This document shows, in pieces, positions 63,125 to 64,000 of a stretch of DNA of 64,000 bases. The stretch lies in assembly GCA_019637225.1 (NCBI GenBank), contig JAHBWC010000002.1:124001-188000 (forward strand). The letters are read 5' to 3'. Position 1 is the stretch's first letter. Each line of letters begins with the position of its first letter. The stretch is from Labilithrix sp. (GTDB lineage Bacteria; Myxococcota_A; Polyangia; Polyangiales; Polyangiaceae). A model generated the notes under the pieces. The model made no database searches. It saw only the letters and a program-made list of their open reading frames with translations, and had not been told where the DNA came from. The position numbers were made by a program, and so were the translations under genes.

Positions 63125-63769
63125 ATGCAGCCGCCTCCCTCGTTCCGGCCACCGCTCATCCTGGGGATCGCGGGGGGCTCCGGATCGGGGAAGAGCACCA
63201 TCGCCCGCGCCGTGCTCGAGGCGCTGCCGCCGGGCCGCGGCGTGCTCCTTCAGCAGGACCACTACTACCGCTCGCAGGCGCACCTGCCGGAGTCGGAGCG
63301 CGCCAGCGTCAACTACGACCACCCGGACGCGCTCGAGCTCGACCTCATGACGCAGCACCTCGACGCCCTCCGGACGGGCCAGTCGATCATGCGTCCGACC
63401 TACGATTTTACGATCCACGACCGCCTGAAGGAGGGCCTCCACGTCGAGCCGGCCGCGATCATCGTGGTCGAGGGCATCCTCGTGCTCGCGGACGACCGCC
63501 TACGGTCGCGCTTCGAGGTGAAGCTCTACGTCGACACGGACCCGGATATCCGCGTGATGCGCCGGATCCGCCGGGATCTCGAGCGCCGCGGGCGCACCTT
63601 CGCGCAGGTCCGGAAGCAGTACTACGAGTCGGTCCGGCCGATGCACCTGGCTTTCGTCGAGCCGTCCAAGCGCTTCGCCGACATCGTCATCCCCGAGGGG
63701 GGCCAAAACCGGGTGGCCCTCGATTTCCTCCTGAGTTTCGTACGCCAAAGGGCGAGCGAGGGCGGTTAG
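63125..63769 (+). CDS. udk: Uridine kinase
   Basis: A 214-residue P-loop kinase of the uridine/phosphoribulokinase group: GIAGGSGSGKSTIA (P-loop), QQDHYYR with the catalytic Asp, YDHPDALELDLM, RPTYDFTIHDR and VVEGILVLAD, then RRIRRDLERRGR for the LID. It phosphorylates uridine and cytidine with ATP or GTP. TAGGTA (63111-63116) stands eight bases before the ATG. Length is normal for the family. Confidence 0.93.
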   Translation: MQPPPSFRPPLILGIAGGSGSGKSTIARAVLEALPPGRGVLLQQDHYYRSQAHLPESERASVNYDHPDALELDLMTQHLDALRTGQSIMRPTYDFTIHDRLKEGLHVEPAAIIVVEGILVLADDRLRSRFEVKLYVDTDPDIRVMRRIRRDLERRGRTFAQVRKQYYESVRPMHLAFVEPSKRFADIVIPEGGQNRVALDFLLSFVRQRASEGG

Positions 63770-63788
63770 ACTAGCAAGCGGTCACTCC

Positions 63789-64000
63789 GTGAGCGCCCAG
63801 GACAAGACGAAGGCCGTCGATCTGCTTCATCGAGCGCAGGTCCTCTCGCGGCCTCAGCACGACCGAGCGGTCGCGTTGCTCCATTCGACGAACGAGCGCG
63901 CCGAGGACGTGCTGATCGACAACGAGATCCTGAGCGAGGCCGATCTCCTGAAGGCGCTCTCGGGCATCTACCGCACGCACTTCGTCTCCGCGGAGAAGCT
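63789..64000 (+). CDS. PilB/GspE N-terminal (MshEN)-like protein, 5' part
   Basis: A frame beginning with GTG runs off the window end; 70 codons are visible. It reads DNEILSEADLLKALSGIYRT then HFVSAEK, the hallmark of the type II/IV secretion ATPase N-terminal domain (GspE_N/MshEN: L...g.i.e..l..als..yg...v). In myxobacteria this domain also occurs alone or with other output domains, where it binds cyclic di-GMP. The remainder, including any ATPase, is outside. An ACTAGC-type box and the udk stop lie close upstream. Confidence 0.6.
   Translation, partial: MSAQDKTKAVDLLHRAQVLSRPQHDRAVALLHSTNERAEDVLIDNEILSEADLLKALSGIYRTHFVSAEK

Overview
The window reads as chromosomal DNA of a high-GC, free-living deltaproteobacterium-type organism, most likely a myxobacterium of the Polyangiales type. 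The reasons are the very GC-rich third codon positions, many lipoproteins with Asp/Ala-rich spacers after the lipobox, a glycine-rich alpha-2-macroglobulin-like protein, fascin-like beta-trefoil and DUF1266/beta-helix proteins, and the local gene order. A recurrent promoter signature TAnnnT about 6-12 nt upstream of ATG/GTG starts suggests many leaderless mRNAs. The taxon is inferred from style; no marker gene was compared.

Layout. 0-5 kb: end of a Tex-type S1 protein, a soluble histidine kinase, then a rearranged stretch with a 157-bp duplication of the 5' end of a small ATPase gene, a MazE-like antitoxin followed by a mazF-like toxin remnant, and a TetR/hydrolase divergent pair with a clear palindromic operator. 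5-12 kb: small exported or hypothetical proteins, a DUF1266 + beta-helix protein, a rhuM remnant and a fascin-like secreted protein. 12-16 kb: two exported proteins, one a C11 (clostripain-like) protease. 16-28 kb: an accessory, lower-GC block that looks like a defence island. It holds an OLD-family ATPase/TOPRIM nuclease with a tiny four-times CxxCxGxG zinc-ribbon gene behind it, a 2151-residue STAND NTPase with an N-terminal PD-(D/E)xK nuclease (Avs/Cap4-like), IS21, IS4 and IS630 remnants, and a HEPN-like gene. This block ends at the 3' end of the tmRNA gene (ssrA), a classical island insertion point.

28-64 kb is denser and more GC-rich, with core-like content: a sirtuin, an NfeD-flotillin pair, a two-HKD phospholipase D-like lipoprotein, an SDR, SspB (with the ClpX-binding tail LRVVK), livM-livG-livF, a TIGR01777 epimerase, the alpha-2-macroglobulin-like protein, a TPR/HEAT protein, pssA, a cpoB-like lipoprotein with a LysM protein, an FNR-type reductase, a heme block (hemX-hemA-hemC), an esterase, udk, and the start of a PilB/GspE N-domain protein.

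Links between genes. tmRNA and the SspB-like adaptor belong to one pathway (trans-translation and ClpXP delivery). hemX/hemA overlap by ATGA and hemC follows after a 3 x 35 bp repeat, giving the first steps of tetrapyrrole synthesis. NfeD/flotillin overlap by ATGA. The OLD nuclease and zinc-ribbon mini-gene form a compact two-gene unit that I do not recognise as a named system; together with the STAND nuclease it is the best candidate for new biology here.
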